Assembly (NCBI GenBank): GCA_003151735.1
Contig: PLYI01000026.1
Location: 95,082-159,081 of the forward strand
DNA from: Candidatus Bathyarchaeota archaeon
GTDB taxonomy: Archaea > Thermoproteota > Bathyarchaeia > Bathyarchaeales > Bathycorpusculaceae
Direction: 5' to 3'
DNA: 64,000 nt
Positions 62,664 to 64,000 of the stretch are shown here, in pieces. The position numbers and the translations under genes are program-made. Position 1 is the first letter of the stretch. The number at the start of each line of letters is the position of its first letter. The notes under the pieces were generated by a model. It saw only the letters and a list, made by a program, of their open reading frames with translations, ran no database searches and was not told the origin of the DNA.

Positions 62664-63363
62664 CGTGTCGCAGTTTGTTGGCTACAAGAAGTGTCCCAGG
62701 CTCTACCAGTATCGGCATGTTATGAAGATTCCAGAGAAGCCCTGCCACTACTTTGATTTCGGCTCCTCGCTCCACAGTATTGCGGAGCAATTAACCCGGA
62801 TGCAAAAAGACGGCAAAACCATCAACGAAGCTGTGGCGGGTGAACTTCTGGCTAAGTTCTGGGATCCGAAAGGCTACAAGTCAAAGATCGATGAGCAACG
62901 TGATTATGCTGAAGCGAAGGCGATCTTGAAGGTTTTCCTCGAAGAGCAAGCTAAGAGTAAGACGGAGATTGTGGATATTGAGCGGTGGTTTGAAATCTCT
63001 ATTGGCGACATCAAGCTGAGAGGCCGAATCGACCGCATCGATCGAGACGGAGCTGGCTACACAGTAGTGGACTATAAGACCAGCAAAAAGGCATCATCAC
63101 TAAATGAGCTAAAAAAGGACATGCAACTGCTTGTTTATGCGCTCGCAGTTAAGCAAATGTATGGCAGTGGACCTTTGAAGGTAGGCAACTGGTTCTTACG
63201 GTCCAACGAAAAAGTGTTCTTTGAACCCGAAAACCCAGCCATAGAAGCAATACAAACAGAAATCACGGAAATGGCAGCAAAAATCAAAGCAGCAAAATTT
63301 GAACCCAAAAAAGGAAGCTGGGAATGCAACTACTGCGACTACGGCTGCCTCTGCGAGACTTGA
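62623..63363 (+). CDS. RecB/AddB/Cas4-like PD-(D/E)XK nuclease, 246 aa
   Basis: HVFSVSQFVGYKKCPRLYQY opens the family, then FDFGSSLHSIAEQL, LRGRIDRIDRDG (catalytic Asp), YTVVDYKTSKKAS (D-x-K) and MQLLVYALAV. C-terminal cysteines CNYCDYGCLC with the early Cys suggest a 4Fe-4S cluster. The gene overlaps the helicase 3' end by 41 bases in another frame. Shifting one base in GGAAAAATC at about 62643-62650 would fuse the two into a helicase-nuclease of the AddA-like type. So it is either a separate subunit or part of a frameshifted fusion. Confidence 0.8.
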   Translation: MKSQLQFRKNHVFSVSQFVGYKKCPRLYQYRHVMKIPEKPCHYFDFGSSLHSIAEQLTRMQKDGKTINEAVAGELLAKFWDPKGYKSKIDEQRDYAEAKAILKVFLEEQAKSKTEIVDIERWFEISIGDIKLRGRIDRIDRDGAGYTVVDYKTSKKASSLNELKKDMQLLVYALAVKQMYGSGPLKVGNWFLRSNEKVFFEPENPAIEAIQTEITEMAAKIKAAKFEPKKGSWECNYCDYGCLCET

Positions 63364-63482
63364 GTACGATTGGAGAGACCTAGCTTACATGACTTATTTT
63401 TCCATTTAAATGCCAAATTTTCTCTATCCTGAGTAGCCCTTTTTTCCGTGTCCCAGCGCTACGTTGAAGCAGTAGATTAGTT

Positions 63483-63496
63483 GGATTAAAATTTAA
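63483..63496. promoter_or_regulatory. AT palindrome GGATTAAAATTTAA
   Basis: About 100 bases before the start at 63591. Another copy of the recurrent motif. Confidence 0.3.
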
Positions 63497-63590
63497 TATT
63501 TTCTTTCTCTCTGATGTGTTAAAGACTAAAAAATCATATATACTACTTCTTCAGATAATAAAAATTGCCTTTTTTTGGGAGAATGATGAA

Positions 63591-63956
63591 ATGTCAAAAT
63601 CAAATGTCGAGTATCCAATCCATGTGCCAGTCGTAATCTTGCGTGGAATACCTGTATGGTTCAGAGAATACGCTGACCTCGTAGGGAAGTATGGAAAGAA
63701 CGAAGCCGGGCGGTTGGTAACCCCTGCACAAGCTGCAACCATGGGCGCTATAGTCGATGTTACCGGGATCAGAGGCGGCATCCGAGTCCCCCACATTCAT
63801 GAGGGCAAGGACATTCGCGTCTTGAACGAAAAAAGCTGGGGTGCCTTCTCGAAGGAAGCTACGAAAATCTTTGCTCAAAAAATAGCGATTGCAAACACAG
63901 TATCTTTTGACCAGCTTAAGGAAGTTGCAGATATAGCTCACGCCATGCCTGAATAA
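63591..63956 (+). CDS. Hypothetical protein, 121 aa
   Basis: ATG 63591 follows GGGAGAATGATGA; an upstream in-frame ATG at 63516 adds hydrophobic residues. The protein (MSKSNVEYPIHVPVVILRGI) contains WFREYADLVGKYGKNEAGRL, GAIVDVTGIRGGIRVPH and a helical end. Not recognised. It is soluble and ends 44 bases before the end of the window. Confidence 0.55.
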   Translation: MSKSNVEYPIHVPVVILRGIPVWFREYADLVGKYGKNEAGRLVTPAQAATMGAIVDVTGIRGGIRVPHIHEGKDIRVLNEKSWGAFSKEATKIFAQKIAIANTVSFDQLKEVADIAHAMPE

Positions 63957-64000
63957 TAAATGTCTAACAATCCCCCTTTTTCTTTTAATTTCAACGGGCT

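Overview
The window reads as a piece of an archaeal genome, most likely an uncultivated Thermoproteota/Bathyarchaeia-type lineage. This is inferred from gene content and gene style, not from a marker gene. The supporting evidence is a formylmethanofuran dehydrogenase subunit B, an F420-reducing hydrogenase/dehydrogenase beta-type protein, an archaeal-type tyrosine integrase, a prim-pol/helicase replication protein, several leaderless starts placed one TATA spacing downstream, TTG/GTG starts, ribbon-helix-helix mini-proteins and many small zinc-ribbon proteins. No rRNA, intact tRNA or CRISPR array is visible.

Layout. 1-6.5 kb holds small accessory genes (zinc ribbons, ribbon-helix-helix proteins, a haemerythrin-like gene broken by an in-frame TAA) and a stalked surface protein. 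6.5-16.4 kb looks like an integrated plasmid or virus: a minus-strand run of small unknown genes, an HTH regulator, a 925-aa primase-helicase, and an integrase at the right edge. 16.4-32 kb mixes host genes with debris: a GH13 amylase, ClpB, a eukaryote-type glycogen branching enzyme with a one-base frameshift, two VapBC pairs, a beheaded PIG-V-like glycosyltransferase, and a 407-bp near-exact duplication 12.5 kb apart. 32-40 kb holds two cupin paralogues, a SnoaL-like protein, a Cas4-like nuclease, broken HicAB and HepT toxin-antitoxin remnants, a methyltransferase and small zinc-finger genes. 39.7-53.4 kb carries larger host genes: the F420 beta protein, a 1076-aa AAA/TPR regulator, a collagen-like surface protein, an NmrA-type protein, MntA/HepT, FwdB and two overlapping DUF72 genes.

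53.6-63.4 kb is a compact, all-plus-strand block of DNA-processing genes that resembles a defence or repair island. It holds a PD-(D/E)XK/SF1 helicase fusion (DUF2075), a NUDIX hydrolase and a PLD/SF2 helicase/DUF3427 protein in one tight operon. A Mrr-like endonuclease with a coupled 22-codon leader ORF follows, then a UvrD-type helicase and a RecB/Cas4-like nuclease. This is the best candidate for an undescribed system here, although the individual domain families are known.

The intergenic DNA is unusual. At least fifteen short hairpins share a spacing and often a TTTTTCAA loop but have interchangeable stems (GAAGAAGAA/TTCTTCTTC, GAACAACAA/TTGTTGTTC, AGTAGTAG/CTACTACT). There is also a recurrent AT palindrome around TTAAAATTTAA. 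Several genes carry single-base frameshifts in or near homopolymers or single in-frame stops. This suggests either many recent pseudogenes or residual assembly errors, so affected calls are marked.
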